A stretch of 64,000 nt of DNA. Source: Phellopilus nigrolimitatus. Lineage: Eukaryota; Basidiomycota; Agaricomycetes; Hymenochaetales; Hymenochaetaceae. This document shows, in pieces, positions 1 through 11,968 of this stretch. The stretch is taken from positions 62,001 to 126,000 of the forward strand of contig JAJOHG010000002.1 in NCBI GenBank assembly GCA_021029095.1, read 5' to 3'. The notes below the pieces were generated by a model. That model was not told the origin of the DNA. It did no database searches and saw nothing but the letters and a program-made list of their open reading frames with translations. The stretch's first letter is position 1, and each line of letters opens with the position of its first letter. Made by a program: the position numbers and the translations under genes.

Positions 1-470
1 CAGAGCGTCTTCCGGGCTCTACATTCCAGGATAACACTGGTGCTCAGAAAAACCGCCTGAGGGGATGCACCGGCGTGTCCTCGCCGTCGTATATTGTGCC
101 TATGCACACCAAGCCTGTCAGGGCATTGCCGCTCAACCCTACCCCGAGAAATGGTCGCTCATATACCGGTCCGCCGCCGCCGCGCTCTCTGTCTGATACT
201 CTGTCTGGTGGGAAGGGCGGCGTTAATATCAACGTGCATACAGCTGTGCAGAGCCAGACGGATCCTGCAAACGCAGAAACGGGCGCGGACTTGGACCCAC
301 ACACACACTGGCATCAGAAGACCATCGATGTGTCCTCTTCTTTTACTAACGGGCGAAATGTCCCGCCGGCACTAGAACCGCAAGCACAAGTGTCGCCAAC
401 ATTTGTTCCACTCGCATCCCAGTCTCCACCACCCCAATTTCCGCCACCTCCGTATCAGCTTCCGCGTTAG
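1..470 (+). CDS. 3' end of an unknown protein-coding gene, cut by the window edge
   Basis: The frame is open from the left edge (first full codon at base 3) to the TAG at 468-470, giving about 155 C-terminal residues with no start in the window. The protein is low in complexity and rich in Pro, Ser and Thr. It carries a run of prolines around PPPPRSLSD and ends in a proline-rich tail, PPPPYQLPR. No catalytic or zinc-binding motif is visible. It reads like the disordered tail of a regulatory or cytoskeletal protein, but I do not recognise it. It lies convergent to RPS18 with a 1.25-kb gap. That the frame is coding is likely but not certain, because the composition bias could also keep it open by chance. 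Confidence 0.5.
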   Translation, partial: ERLPGSTFQDNTGAQKNRLRGCTGVSSPSYIVPMHTKPVRALPLNPTPRNGRSYTGPPPPRSLSDTLSGGKGGVNINVHTAVQSQTDPANAETGADLDPHTHWHQKTIDVSSSFTNGRNVPPALEPQAQVSPTFVPLASQSPPPQFPPPPYQLPR

Positions 471-1723
471 AACGACTTTGATTCTTTTTTCTTTTTTCTT
501 CCAAAGTACACATGCAATATTAGTATATAATATATCATGGCATTACACTGCACGCGATGAACTAGCTATCCGACCTTCCTTTTCTTCGTGCAATGAGAAT
601 GCGAGAACAATGTTATCTTTGCCTACGGATTTGATCGACGAAGCTTCCGAAGTGTTATATTGCATACGATTTATATGTACCTGGCGCTCCAGCACATTTC
701 AGACTAGCAAGCTTTAGCTGTCCTCACACCTTGGAAAAAAGGGCCATACGTTTCTCCTTCCATAGACTTAAATACAGCAAGCGCACCGTCGTAAAAATTC
801 AGCTGTGGCTTAAAATTCTGCAGTCAAATCTCATGATACGCATCGGAACAATCCAGGGATCGGGTTTGCTCCATCCCTTTCCTCAACGTACTGCGTTATT
901 ACTTGACTGAATATACACACGCCTAGGTCTGGAGGTAATTCGCATGTTATGACAATTGAAGATGCAAGCTATGCTCGCCGATATGTTGACAGCAGCGGAG
1001 ATTGGAGGAAGAAAGGAAGTGAATGGTGACATCGTTGTCAACAACACCCCAGGGCGATACACGTCGACGGAAGGTTAAATCTCAAAGAATTTTGGCTGTG
1101 TTAATGGTTCGCGGGATCCAATGACTCTGTCCCCTTGTCCATTCAGACCTATAGCACCGGAGCTTTAAGTCTTTGAGGGACTTGGCACTCTTAACATATT
1201 TGCTATGTAGTCGTGAAGTTTGCGATGTTTTGGGGTGGCCAAAGCTTCTATCGCAGCATTGTTCCAAACATCCTATGAAATATATACCTTCCGTGTAAGA
1301 TACGTACCGATACCGCCGCGACTTGACCAGATTTGAGAGAGCGTCGGTTATAGTGTGAATGAGTACGGCGGGCAGGCGAGAAGGTGACGCGCAAAGCCGA
1401 TTCTCGCCTCGGTTTTTATACTTTCAGCACCTTGACATAGCTCACGTTTTCTGGCATAGTATCGTCGTCTCCAGATCATATCTTCCATCCAGAGCTTTGT
1501 GTGACCACCCTGACTGGCATCCAGAACCATTCAGAAGACAGATCAGACACGACGAAGTTGGAGGTTAATCGCTTAATTGTGCTGCGAGAAAGGGAGGCTG
1601 TATTGCGTGCAAAGAGTGGAAGAAAGCATACACAGCTCCTCGCGTATAATCGTACCGCATAGACATAGATAGGTCATACACGGAAGAAAGACTGAAAGAA
1701 AAACACCAGCACTCCACATAAGT
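471..1723. other. Intergenic region between two convergent genes
   Basis: This 1.25-kb stretch must hold the 3' UTRs of the left-edge gene and of RPS18, which converge here. It starts with a T-rich tract (480-500) and an AT-rich block near 520-540. The short open frames present are unconvincing in composition and lack family motifs. I see no RNA gene or repeat. Confidence 0.5.
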
Positions 1724-2314
1724 TTAACCACGCTTCTTGGACACACCGACGGTCTTCCCGCGACGGCCTGGAAATAAGAATAAGAGATTGGTATAGTAAA
1801 GTCCATGAAACAAGCACACACCAGTTGTCTTGGTATGCTGACCGCGCACACGGAGACCCCAGAAATGACGCAGACCACGGTGGGCGCGAATTTTCTTCAG
1901 GCGCTCGAGATCATCACGGAGTTTGGAGTCGACACTGTTGGAGAGAACCTGGTAGTTCTTGCCGTCGACGATATCCTTTTGCCTGTTGAGGAACCAGGTA
2001 GGGATTTTGTACTGGGTCGGGTTTTGGATGATGGTGACAATCCGCTCAAGCTCATCCGAGTTGAGGTCACCAGCGCTATTTATCCACACCGATACTCCAT
2101 GAGTATTTCCACCCATTACCTACGTGGAACTTGGTGCTCACCGTTTGTTGAGGTCGACGTCGGCCTTCTTACAAACGATGTTCGAATAGCGACGACCGAC
2201 ACCCTTGATCTCTGTCAGGGCATACATGATTTTGCGCTTGCCGTCGACATTGGTATTGAGGAGACGGAGAATGTGCTGGAATTGCTGGTGCTGCTCCGGA
2301 AGTACGAGCGACAT
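1724..2314 (-). CDS. RPS18: 40S ribosomal protein S18 (uS13)
   Basis: This is the small-subunit ribosomal protein of the head domain, bordering the P site and contacting the large subunit. The three exons are 2314-2142, 2075-1822 and 1767-1724, with introns of 66 and 54 nt that have GT..AG ends. Exon lengths sum to 471 nt, coding 156 aa, close to the roughly 152 aa of human RPS18. Family landmarks in order are an MSLVLPE start, the IKGVGRRY helix-hairpin-helix near residue 45, [34 protein letters not shown], and the basic tail [14 protein letters not shown]. The intron splitting KTTG from RRGK is exact. A branch-like GCTAAC followed by CAG lies directly before the ATG, so a 5' UTR intron may end at the start codon. 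It is transcribed in the same direction as CTR9, which lies 309 bp upstream of it. Confidence 0.96.
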
Positions 2315-2623
2315 CTGTTAGCACCGTCAGTGATCCAACCTTTCCTGTCCCTCCCTGACGTTCCACGCTCTTCCAAACGTCCACAGGCAATCCTCCAACC
2401 CACATGCAACGTGTTAAACACTCACTTTCGATGGCAGTTGTCCTCGGGGGCGGCAACGTCGGCGGTGAGATTGAGCTTGGCCTGTATGTGCTGAAGACTG
2501 ACCCTGACACGTGAGGCTGGCCGGCCGCCTCTTCGACTCCCACTCGGGCAAACTTTTACGCAAGACAGATCCGTATTACACTGCTATTAAATTACAAAAC
2601 ATACATCAATAATTTACAAGAAG
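2315..2623 (-). promoter_or_regulatory. RPS18 upstream region / CTR9 3' flank
   Basis: These 309 bp separate the CTR9 stop from the RPS18 start on the same strand, so they must carry the RPS18 promoter, its 5' UTR (possibly with an intron ending at 2315) and the CTR9 3' UTR. Open frames here are shadows. No clear TATA box is visible. Confidence 0.4.
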
Positions 2624-5600
2624 CTATGACATCTCCTCGTCAGAGTCAGAGATCGTTTCCTTGCTTTTGCTATAAATGTGGTAAAATAAAACGATCAGAT
2701 AGGAGTGCGAGAAGAAAAGTAAGCAGATCCACTCACAATTGCTTTTTCCGCGGAGCAAAAGTGGCAGCCTCTTCATCGTCATCTCGCACAACCCTCTTCT
2801 TCTGTGCCCGCTGCAAACATGTGTTAGAGAAAAGAAAAAGAAAAGACCAAGAGGAACTTAAAGCCGCTGCACCTTTTTCGGCCGATCTTCAACCTCTTCT
2901 CCGCTGAAAAGCGCCTCTTCTTCCCCGGCGCTTCCATCGCCCTCCCCTCCAGCCGTTTCTTTGTCTTTCCTCAGCTTCCCCTTCCTCTTCTTTCGCCCTT
3001 CTCCCGACGGTGTAGGTGCTTCGTCACCACTATTTACCTCGCTCCGCTGTTGCTTTTTCGCTCCCTTTCGCGGCTTCTTCTCCTTTTCCTCGTCGCTATC
3101 CCCCATCAGCGCTGTCCACTGCTGGACCTCTTCACGCGCCTTCCGCCGTTCTTCTGCAAGTGCGCGCGCTTGCTGCTGTAGTTCCTCTTCTCGAACCTTC
3201 TCTGCTGCACCCGCCCGAGCCTTTTCATCCTGCCGTTTCTGCCTCGCCTCGGCCAACCGTGCTTCCTGCGCCGCTTCGTATTGCTCCTGTTCTGCCAAGT
3301 GCTCATCACCACGGCGCATCAAGCTATCTCCATACTTTTTTCGCTGATCTGCGATGTCCCGGCTATATGGGATGTTGGGTGAATTGTCTGCTGCAAGTGA
3401 TTTGAATAACCTGCAACAATGCCATCAATACGCCTATTAAACACGAATGAATAAGATGAACGCACTCGTTAGCATGTTTGCCCTGCTGGACAGCAATTTT
3501 CAAGTCTACAAGCATCCGCTTCGCAGGAGCCATCGCGAACAACATCTCCGCCGCCTTCTGCTCGATCATCGCTACATTGTAGACGTTGGCCTTCTCCTGA
3601 GGAGCGAGATGCAATGCGCGCTGCGCGAACGTCAGAGCCTTCCCGATCGCTAAGAACGACTGGTCCTTGTTCGCCTTTGCGTACCAAGCTCGACATAGAC
3701 AATGTAAAACGGTCACATCAGGTCCCGGTCCTGTCGCGGTCCGTTTTGCCGCTGTCTCGTACTATCACTATGTCAGACAGATCCAGAAAAAAAGAGATAT
3801 CAAAGAAGTTGGCTCACACTCTCGATCGCCTTGTCATACTCATCCCTCAGGAAGTAACAATGTCCCATATTCACGTACACACTTGAGTCGTTAATGCTCT
3901 CTCTGACTTTTGTGAAAACATCAAGAGCCTCTCGTGCGCCTTGCACTCTACGCATAGCCTCCTCTGGATTTCCCGAACCGGTATTTCTCAGAGGGCTCAG
4001 CGCGTCCTCCGCCGTGATGATGGCAAGGCCTTGTGCCGCGACGGCACACTTTTGATCGTACTGCAGTGCGCGTTCGTACAACTCTGCTGCTCGCAGGAAA
4101 AGTTTTCGGCGCTCATCCTTTCCAGCTTGTGACGGGTCGCGGTTTTCGCGTGCCTGGTGGAAAGAAACCCATGCCACGGCACAGAGGCTGTACACGTCAT
4201 GGCTGTCGAAGGAGCTCAGCGTCTGCGTGACGATATCCCTTGCAAGCTTCAATTGTTGCCGCGAGGCCAGAAAATGTGCGAGCGCAGCGCGGATGTTCAA
4301 GTTTGATTTTTGCGACGTCATTGCCGATTTGAGCAACTCGTGCGCCTCGTCGTATTGACTCGCGGAGATCAGGAGTTGCGCTTGCCGGACCTTCGCTGAA
4401 TAAATACGCAAAGATCAAGAAATGTCAGTTAAAAGGCAGAGGGAATGCCATACCATCAGCATATTCTGGATGTCGGCTGAGTAACTTGTCATACGCGTCT
4501 TTTGCAATACCAACTTCACCCTCGTCTTCATACACTCTCGCAAGGTTGTACAAGATCGTCGTTGCCATCGTTTCTCCCACTGCGCCCCCCACAGCGGTAG
4601 CTTCTGTCAATGCAGTCTCATACATTGTACGCGCTTCTGTCAACTCGCCATCCAAGTGCCTCAGTACAGCAAAGTTGTTCTGTAATCGCGGGTCGCCCGT
4701 TCCGCCTGCATTCGCGCGTGCCTCGACAATTCGAACAGCCTCCTCGAGCACGCGGCGCATCCGCGGGCGGTTTTCGTCTTGCCATAGACGAGCGACTTCG
4801 ACGAGCAGCTCAACATCATCGCCAAAATTCGCGACCGCCTTGCGGTGTGCGTACGCTTCGGAGTTCGAACGTGCATGCGGAGTGTTTCCGTTAACGCTCA
4901 CTGAGCCAGGGAAATCGAGTGCTTTCAGAACGTGCTCGAAAAGGTCGCGCGCCTTTTGTCGCTCGATGGCGGCGTCAGCTGAAGAGACACCTGGCCGTGG
5001 ATAAGCCCGGAGAGATGCAAGCATTACCATCGCCTCCAGCGAGCGCTGTGGATTGGGGGGCTGCATCAAACTGTCGAGGTTGTGTATTGCAGCCGGGATT
5101 TCATCTAAGATACAGAAGTCAGTAGATATACAAACGTAATATTAGGAGTCGGACCATTCTTGACTTGGATCTGTGCAAGTCCAATAGCAGCCAATGTGTT
5201 CTTGGGGTTACCCTTTAGTGCGGCGCCAAAGTGACGCATGGCGTCCGACGTTGAGCCATCCATCTGCGCAAGGTGCCCTGCATGTATGTGGCCCGCACTG
5301 AACAGCGTCAGCGTCTCAGCAAACTGGATTGTCCGTTCCGCCAGCTTGAGTGCCCGCTTTTTGTCACCCTTCCGTAAGAAGAATTCAAACAGGGCATTTG
5401 CGGCAGCCGCATTTCGATTATTACTGTTGAAAGCACGCTCGCAGTACTTCGTGCCCTTGATCAAGTTCTCTGTGCGGTCGTCGTCATCTTCGTCTGGATT
5501 TTTGCTGCTGTTGATAGACTGAAGACCCAGCAAAAGGCTTGCAGCCCAGCTAGAAGGATTCTTGGCAAAAGCAACGTCGTTTCAGATGTCCGTGTACTCA

Positions 5601-6544
5601 GAAGTCGAGCACTCACCACTTCCAAGCTCCTTTCCCAACACGCCTTTGCTTTCGCCTTTTGATCCGTCGCCCAAAAGCAGAGCCCAATACCGATGCGCGG
5701 GTCGGGCTGCGTGTCCGGACTCAATTGCAAAACTTGTTGGAAGAGCCTCAGCGCATGAGAATACTGCTTGCGCGCATACGCGATACGGGCCCTGCCGAGC
5801 AACGCGACGACATTAGTGGGCTTCTGACTCAATACGGCCTCGAAGGCTCGAAACGCATCGTCGAGCTCAGTGTGCGCAAGGTGGTAGATCCCTATAGTCA
5901 AATGTCGTAGACAGAAATTACGGTACTGATTGGTTCAACACATACCTCGAGTGAGAAGCGCCCCGAGCGTGTATGCATCGCTACTGCTAGCTTGTGCTAT
6001 TCCGTCTCCAGAGTTGAGCTGCTGAGCAGCGTATTGGTGGTATGTTTCCTTGACCTTCTCCTGGGTCATGTCATCTTGGCCTAGGTGCCCCCTGAGTTTA
6101 GTGTCGTTGGTTCATGTTTTTAAAAACAGCTTACGAGGATTATCAAGTTTAATCTTCGGTGCCTTCCTCGCCCGGGCGAGCTGAATATTTGCCAGAAGCT
6201 GATAAATAGGCGGGAGAGATGACTCCGTATGGTTGCTCCTGAACACTGGATTGAACATTTAGCTCAATGCAACGTTGACAAATACCCAGAAAAGAATACG
6301 CACGTAAAACAGCACCCTCTAAGCACTTTTGTGCTGCGTTGAGCAGACCTTTCTTCCAATACTCGCATGACAGCCTCGTCCACATAGACACTTTAACGTT
6401 GCCTTCTAGGAGCAGTTCGATGTAGTCGGTCGGGTCATGGTCAAGGTTGTCGAGGTCAATGGCGACAATCTCCTGCCCACCGAGCTCGACGTCGATGGAC
6501 CGAATGGGCGCTGGCGGAGGCGTTCCGTACTCTTCGTCGTCCAT
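2624..6544 (-). CDS. CTR9: RNA polymerase-associated protein Ctr9 (Paf1 complex, TPR protein)
   Basis: Ctr9 is the large TPR scaffold of the Paf1 complex, which travels with RNA polymerase II and supports elongation and histone H2B ubiquitylation and H3K4/K36 methylation. The start is MDDEEYGTPPPAP at 6544. An early region has EYWKKGLLNAAQKCLEGA, followed after an intron by YQLLANIQLARARKAPK, typical of Ctr9. Successive exons near 5.9-3.4 kb encode many TPR helices, for example GRARIAYARKQYSHALRLFQ and MGHCYFLRDEYDKAIES. The C-terminus (about 3322-2858) is a charged coiled coil (EEELQQQARALAEERRKARE) followed by an acidic/lysine-rich tail, and the last exons end in SDSDEEMS at the TAG (2624-2626). 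It has about ten or more exons with short introns; I did not fix every junction. The order and content match the whole family, so it appears intact. Confidence 0.92.
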
Positions 6545-7521
6545 CCTTGCGAACGATGTCCGTGTCTCCGATCCGCGCGTCCGTCATAACCAACTTTGAG
6601 CCGGCAACGTCCGGCAATCATTACACTTGTGGCTGAGCTCATAACAGATACCTATCATTTTATTGAAAACCAGATGAACTGCTGTATCTACAACGACTTA
6701 CTCACTGAAAACCGCTTCCCCGTCTCTTTCTCTGTGAGATTCTTTTGCTCAAGGAGCCTCTTCAAGACGTCCGGAATAACGGGCCGAACTATTAGTTTTC
6801 TTCTGTCAGAAGGCTAGCGACCATCGACCAAAGGTGCGATTTCAGCTACCAATAAAAATCGAGAAACTCACGTCTCCGTTGCCATAATTATATCATAGGA
6901 GAGGGCTGATTACCTTTCAGAAAGCTCATTTACTTGACCTACGAGTCAGCCATCTGGATGGCGGTACTCCGATACTACTCACACGAGAAACAGGGTAGCC
7001 TAACATCACGAACCAGTGTAAAGACATTTATAAGTTACTGTACCGCCCTCTTCAAGTGTGTTGGTGTTCGGCCGGGATCGCACCCAATCCCCAAGACAGC
7101 CCTCAGTTTGAGCGGAACTTTCGTTAAGCCAAAGCCTCGAAGTTATGTCACAAATCTATTGGTCCAAAGTCTCAAACATTGAAAGAAATGTCTCCGTGAC
7201 TGATCCTCTACAAACAGCGGTTGTTCCGAGGCTTTTTACATCTGCTCCTAAGGCAAATTACCGAAGTTGCGATAGCAGTCTTGTATTGCTATACACGCGC
7301 ACAAGCTTTCAGTATGGCTCGCATGTTTACTCAAGGCTGTGTTGGGTAGGGAGGGATCGTTGACAACGCACTTGCATCAGCACATAGATGAACAAAAATA
7401 GATATGTGAAAAGCATACAAAAGAATGCGCCATTCGCCTCTACTCTTCTCTAAAACCACCCGATCGTACACACTGCATCACGCTACCGCGCGGCCGTGAA
7501 AACCGAGGCGAAAAAGCCACC
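6545..7521. other. Intergenic region between CTR9 and the zinc-knuckle gene
   Basis: This holds the CTR9 promoter and 5' UTR on the minus strand and the 3' flank of the ZCCHC9-like gene. Apart from the two exon-like pieces described separately (6706-6885), I see no coding signal, repeat or RNA gene. Confidence 0.4.
6706..6885 (-). CDS. Possible small gene or 5' exons upstream of CTR9
   Basis: On the minus strand an ATG at 6885 opens a 14-nt exon (MATET) ending at a GTGAGT donor (6871). A matching-phase acceptor (CTGACAG) leads to a 97-nt open exon (6802-6706) whose product contains VIPDVLKRLLEQKN and LTEKETGKRF. That exon ends at another GTGAGTAAG donor. Amphipathic helix-like composition and well-placed splice signals argue for a real exon. 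No continuation is convincing, because any third exon would fall in the CTR9 5' UTR or overlap its start in another frame. It could be a short independent gene, an upstream ORF in the CTR9 leader, or chance. I do not recognise the family. Confidence 0.3.
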
Positions 7522-8652
7522 TCAGAAGAAGATGACCTTTTTTGCTCCTGCCAGCGGAGCTGACGCAAACGATTTGACCGTCTTCGACATTACTCCCATC
7601 TTCACGTCTGCCTTTTTCTTCGCTCTGGTTTCGTGCCGCTCCTCAAAGTCGACCTCGGCACTCATGCGTTTGAACGTATGGAAGTCATCTTCGTCTGCGC
7701 CTGTATCGTTACTCGTGCCGAGGACGACGGTATTTGGAACATTGTCTTGATAATTTTTTCAACGACATTGAGACGTATAATATAATGGGGAATAGTGAGT
7801 AAATACCTTGTCTCCTTAGAGGACAATTCCGCGCCAGGTGAGATGTCTCCCCGCAGAGTTTGCAGCATCCTCCGTTTGGATACACACCTTTGTCTTTGTT
7901 TTTCGGACACGATGATACCAAATGTCCCTTGCCTAAACAGACAAAACACGACGCATATGGGTGCGGGTTATTGGGATTTTCTTGTTTCCGACACCGGGAT
8001 AAAGTATGTTTCGACGAGCCGCAACTAAAAAGTCAAAATTCTGTTACGGCATTCTTATGCAGCACTTCAAGATGCACTCACCGATAGCATATACCCACAC
8101 GAGCATTTGATAGGCGCTTCACGGATGTTTCACCCTCGTTGTCCCCAGATTTTATATCGGGACAGTCCTTCGCAGCGTGACCCTTCTCTCGACACGCGAA
8201 ACATGTTATACTTGCCAGCTTCTCTTGTATTCTGTTCTGTCTACGCTTTTCTGAGAGCGACACACGAACAGCTTCGGCTAAACATTGAACAAATCGAACA
8301 AGAATGACAATATCTTCAGAATGTGTAAATCGACATGGAGAGTGTCAAACTTACCTTTACGATTCTTATCCCTGTTCTTGTACGCATTTTTCACCTCTTG
8401 ATCTTCATCTCTCGTCTCTCCTTCATTCGCTCCTCCTCCGCTGACAACATTTACTGGAGCTTTTTCGCAATTGTCCGGCTTGTGTTTCGTGCGCTTCCGC
8501 TTTTTCTTTGTTGGCTGAGTGTCACCCGTCGTTATCTCCGCGTTGTCGACGGTTGGAAGAATTTCGGTAGCATCTTCATTCTCTGCTTTGTCTTCGGAGA
8601 AACCAGCCTCTATATATGACCTTTTGCGGCCGATATTTGTGTATCTAGTCAT
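7522..8652 (-). CDS. CCHC zinc-knuckle protein, ZCCHC9-like
   Basis: This is a putative RNA-binding protein with retroviral-type zinc knuckles, resembling metazoan ZCCHC9, a nucleolar/nuclear protein. I place the start at 8652 (MTRYTNIGRKRSY), which looks like the natural N-terminus; an in-frame ATG also exists at 8706. The N-terminal third is charged and lysine-rich (PTKKKRKRTKHK). Then come CCHC motifs: CFACREKGHAAKDC, a second knuckle beginning at GICYRC and split by an intron, CFVCLGKGHLVSSC, and CKLCGETSHLARNC. The spacing C-x2-C-x4-H-x4-C is intact in the three I could read fully. The C-terminus ends in SAPLAGAKKVIFF at the TGA (7522-7524). It is divergent from the LysM gene, with start codons 169 bp apart. 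Confidence 0.85.
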
Positions 8653-8821
8653 CGTTTGTTCGTCGTCGGCGTCGAAGAGTTTGGAGCGGCAATGGGCGCT
8701 TCCCATTCGTTTCCCGATACGGCCTGACGGGACGATCGTGAGCTGGCCAAGAGCTGGCTCTTTCTTGCAACCATCATCGTCAGCCCGACGTCGAACGCTC
8801 GTTCACCGCTGTCTATGTCCT
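8653..8821. promoter_or_regulatory. Divergent promoter between the zinc-knuckle and LysM genes
   Basis: The two start codons face away from each other and are separated by only 169 bp, so both promoters and 5' leaders must share this interval. No TATA box is evident. Co-regulation is an inference from the layout only. Confidence 0.45.
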
Positions 8822-10116
8822 ATGCTCGATGCCCGCGACACTTCGTCATTACCGTCAGGCGCCGAGCTCGATTACCTGAATATCGGAATAAATCACTGGG
8901 ATAATCCCAAGCTTGAAGCCTTCGCCCAAGCTTCAACGACCTCTCACAGCGCAGTTGCGGACGATATCCCGAATGGTTCCTGTTCGGAGTCTCTCTCACC
9001 GGGTCAAACGGGCCTCAGAAGTCGGAAGGGCGGCTTACACCGACGCGCCTCGACTGTAGACGGCTCTCTGCCTTCCCATCCTCTAGCGTCACCTATATCG
9101 GCCAACAATAATTCAACACCGGACGGTGCGGCCACTCGGTCTTCATTAAGGCATTGGATGCGTAATGTGGAAGATTACGGTAATACACCTCCGGAAAGTC
9201 TGGCTGAGGATATAGGGGACTCTCACGAAGGATTGAACGGGAGTGATACAATGGTGATTGTTCACGAGGTACGCGGCACGCATGTTCGACATCCATAGCC
9301 CTCGTTCACTAAGTCATATATTTCACCCTTTAGGTTCTACGAACAGACTCTCTCGCTGGCGTCGCTCTCAAGTACGGTATAGCTCTCGCGGATTTGCGCA
9401 AGGTCAATCAGTTATGGGCTTCGGATACTATACATCTTCGTAAGGTGTTGTACATTCCGCTTCAGCTATCGAGTAAAAAGCACCTTTATCATGATTTCAA
9501 TGTACGTTGTCGAAAATCGTATATTGTATGGCGTCTTCTAATTTGAGGTTGGTGACAGAATATCTCATCTAATGGCGTGGAATGCTTGGAGTCAGCAGCC
9601 TCGACTCAACATAGCCAAACAGTTATCCAACGGGTTCCTGCATCTCAATTAGCCTTCTTTCCCCCTCCCTCTCAACCTCTACAACCTTATCACAACTCTG
9701 CGGAGGGCTGGCCTGGAACTTACGTCTCTCCCGAAGTTCGTCCAACAATGTCCGGCTCCCAAGTACTTTCATCTTTTATCCAATCATTGCCGCTTCCTGC
9801 TCGCGATACAATACTTGCTCGCCTGTCTCTCGATTCCAGTGAATCATCTTCTACTGCAAATGTCAGCGATACATCTAGTGACCAAGAGCATGAAATGGAC
9901 GTTCTGGGTGCGTCGCGGAGACGGGATTGTACGCCAACAGGAACTCGCTTCTTCACTTCTAACGATGAACCTATGCTTTCGACGAAAACGAAGAACGTGC
10001 CCATGAACTTGTCGCAACCGATTCTTCTTCCTGTACCTGTGCCCTTGCAGACAGAACAACTAAAGCCGTCGCCCATGATGGAGTTGCCGATTTCTTTAAG
10101 ACGATTGGGCGGGTGA
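8822..10116 (+). CDS. LysM-domain protein, intracellular LYSMD type
   Basis: The exons are 8822-9268, 9334-9501 and 9559-10116, with introns of 65 and 57 nt, summing to 1173 nt (390 aa). The single LysM domain spans the first junction: VIVHE, then VLRTDSLAGVALKYGI, LADLRKVNQLW, and IHLRKVLYIPL, around residues 144-190. This is the classical fold with conserved SLAGVA.KYGI. There is no signal peptide and no transmembrane segment, so it is unlike secreted chitin-binding LysM effectors and closer to the LYSMD1/2 group, whose function is poorly defined. The rest is Ser/Pro-rich and disordered, with conserved-looking stretches IQRVPASQLAFFPPPS and LPLPARDTILARLSLDSS downstream of LysM. An alternative start upstream is possible. 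Confidence 0.85.
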
Positions 10117-10889
10117 CATTTTGGGTGGGCACTTGATTTTCCCCAATGATCGTGGACAGTGCGTGTGCTTGGATGATAATTATATCTTCTGATATTGAGG
10201 CTGACGGTAGTCTTGCAGTTTTGCTCTACAGTCTTCTATCATATCAGTCTATCTATCGCAAATTTTGCGGTGCAAAGAAGCTGCATCGTGCCTACTTCAA
10301 AAGCCACTTCATGATCTGGTCTTATAGACTACGTTATGTACGTTTTGTATGGTTCTCTTCTGAGCTTAGGAGTCTTTACATCTTCTGTATCATTATTATA
10401 TGCAACTTTGTGGATGCTTTAGACTAAATCTCTTTTCTTGTAACTGCTTTTCTATGTTATCTGGTAGAAATTATTCGTTATGACCCTCAAATGATCGGAA
10501 AATGAAAAGCCTGGCGAATATGACAACGGTCTCGACGGGTTACTGTGCGTGGGATAATGGCTGCGGATGCGATGCATTATGGTTACGCGAAGGCGTTTGG
10601 AGGCTAGAGCCGCGTCGCGAAGAACGACACCGATGTGCTCTTTCTTTGCACCCACCACCATCCGAACTCCTGAGGCTGGCCTCTATCGTTGACGCTGTAA
10701 CCTGTCCCTCCTTTCGAGAGCTAACTTGTAATCTCGTCTTGACGAGATCCCACACACCGACTCTCTTGAACAAACCAAACGTGTGTGGGTCCCCACTACT
10801 GACTTTCTAGGCTAACTTTCATTCTTGGGTTTTAAGTGTATCACTTCTTGTGTCACTCTGAGTAGATCATCAGGACCTTAAATTCAACA
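10117..10889. other. Intergenic region
   Basis: This 770-bp gap holds the 3' UTR of the LysM gene (AT-rich to about 10,470) and the promoter of the membrane-protein gene. A short inverted pair near 10,732-10,750 (cgtcttgacgag) is visible. No gene is supported. Confidence 0.4.
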
Positions 10890-11968
10890 ATGAGCTTCCA
10901 ACAGTTCAACGGTTATGGTGGGCAGGCTCGTCGTGACCACAAAGAAAACAGGGTCGTTGTGGTGGGTCTCCCGTCTTATGCTATCAGCAACGAGTCATTT
11001 CAATTAGGCATAACGAACGTTCGTACAGTACGTTTCACCACAGCAGCCAGTTCCGGATATGGTCCCATACGAGCTTCATGATCATGTATGCATTGTCCTA
11101 ACTTCTAGTCGCGTGACAGGCATACATTACTAAGTTGTCTGTAGATCTTCCCAGATGAATGGCATATGCGCATCACAGCAATAAGAGACATGTCATTCCG
11201 CTATTACAAGCCGCTCTTCGAACGTATCTGGTTCATGGTTGCTACCCTGTGAGTAACAACTTCTAGCTTCGCCCATCGACTGCACTTAACTCCCCTCCCC
11301 GTCAGTGTTGTCATCGTTTTTCCCTTGTTGCTTTATAGAATCGTCTTCGATGCCATATACGAGAACGGACCGCAAACTCCCGAGACATTCTTCGAGGCGC
11401 GGGCCGTCTCAATTGCGATCTTCATCGCTACAATTTTGCTCTTCTGGGCTCCCATGCTCATCTGGAAAGGAATAGTGAGTTCATTCTTCTGGTCTTTGAC
11501 TCTTCTTACGCAGAATTAGGGCAAAATGCGTGTACGTTCACTGCTCTCCGGTTGGGAAAGGACAGATAGAATGAACAAAGGACCCTCTGCGTTCATTCCT
11601 ATTTGGATGGTAAAGCATCCAACCGTCTTTAAGTCGACCTGTGTGAGTGCAAATTTCACAACAACCTGGTCGAGTCTTAGACTGTCTTCCGCAGATCGTG
11701 ACCATCACTACGCCACCGAATGCCCATCCGACGTTGTTCCATCCGAATGCGTATCTACCATCCGTCCGTTTTACAGATTTTCTTCGCATTCACTAAGCTG
11801 ACTGAGCTTTCTTAGTTCATCAATCCTCCTAATGATGCGGGTGCTGCTTACTACTATCCTTATGCCCCAGGGCAAGTTGGACTTCCTCGAATGAGCACCG
11901 TGGGAGATCTGCCTGCGTACAAGGCTAGTAGCGGTACTGGCAAGACCTTCGAGGACGTGAAGGTCTGA
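10890..11968 (+). CDS. Small two-helix membrane protein of unknown function
   Basis: This multi-exon gene starts at MSFQQFNGYGGQ (10890) and ends at the TGA 11966-11968 (FEDVKV). Readable exons encode IFPDEWHMRITAIRDMSFRY, then a first hydrophobic helix (WFMVATLVVIVFPLLLYRIV, spanning an intron), a loop with NGPQTPETFFEAR, a second helix (AIFIATILLFWAPMLIW), a short charged segment RMNKGPSAFIP, and the C-terminal FINPPNDAGAAYYYPYAPGQ. The first intron most likely starts inside 10940-10960 and ends near 11045, giving a PVPDMVPYELHDH exon; other choices are possible. A tiny exon around 11525 is also uncertain. The two membrane helices and the Tyr/Pro-rich tail suggest an endomembrane protein. 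I do not recognise a named family, and no function is proposed. Confidence 0.7.

Noticed and set aside
1805..2494. 229-codon open frame on the plus strand
   Set aside because: It is the antisense shadow of RPS18, whose minus-strand exons match a known ribosomal protein throughout.
4486..5004. 172-codon plus-strand open frame
   Set aside because: Antisense to a CTR9 TPR exon; the minus strand carries the family motifs.
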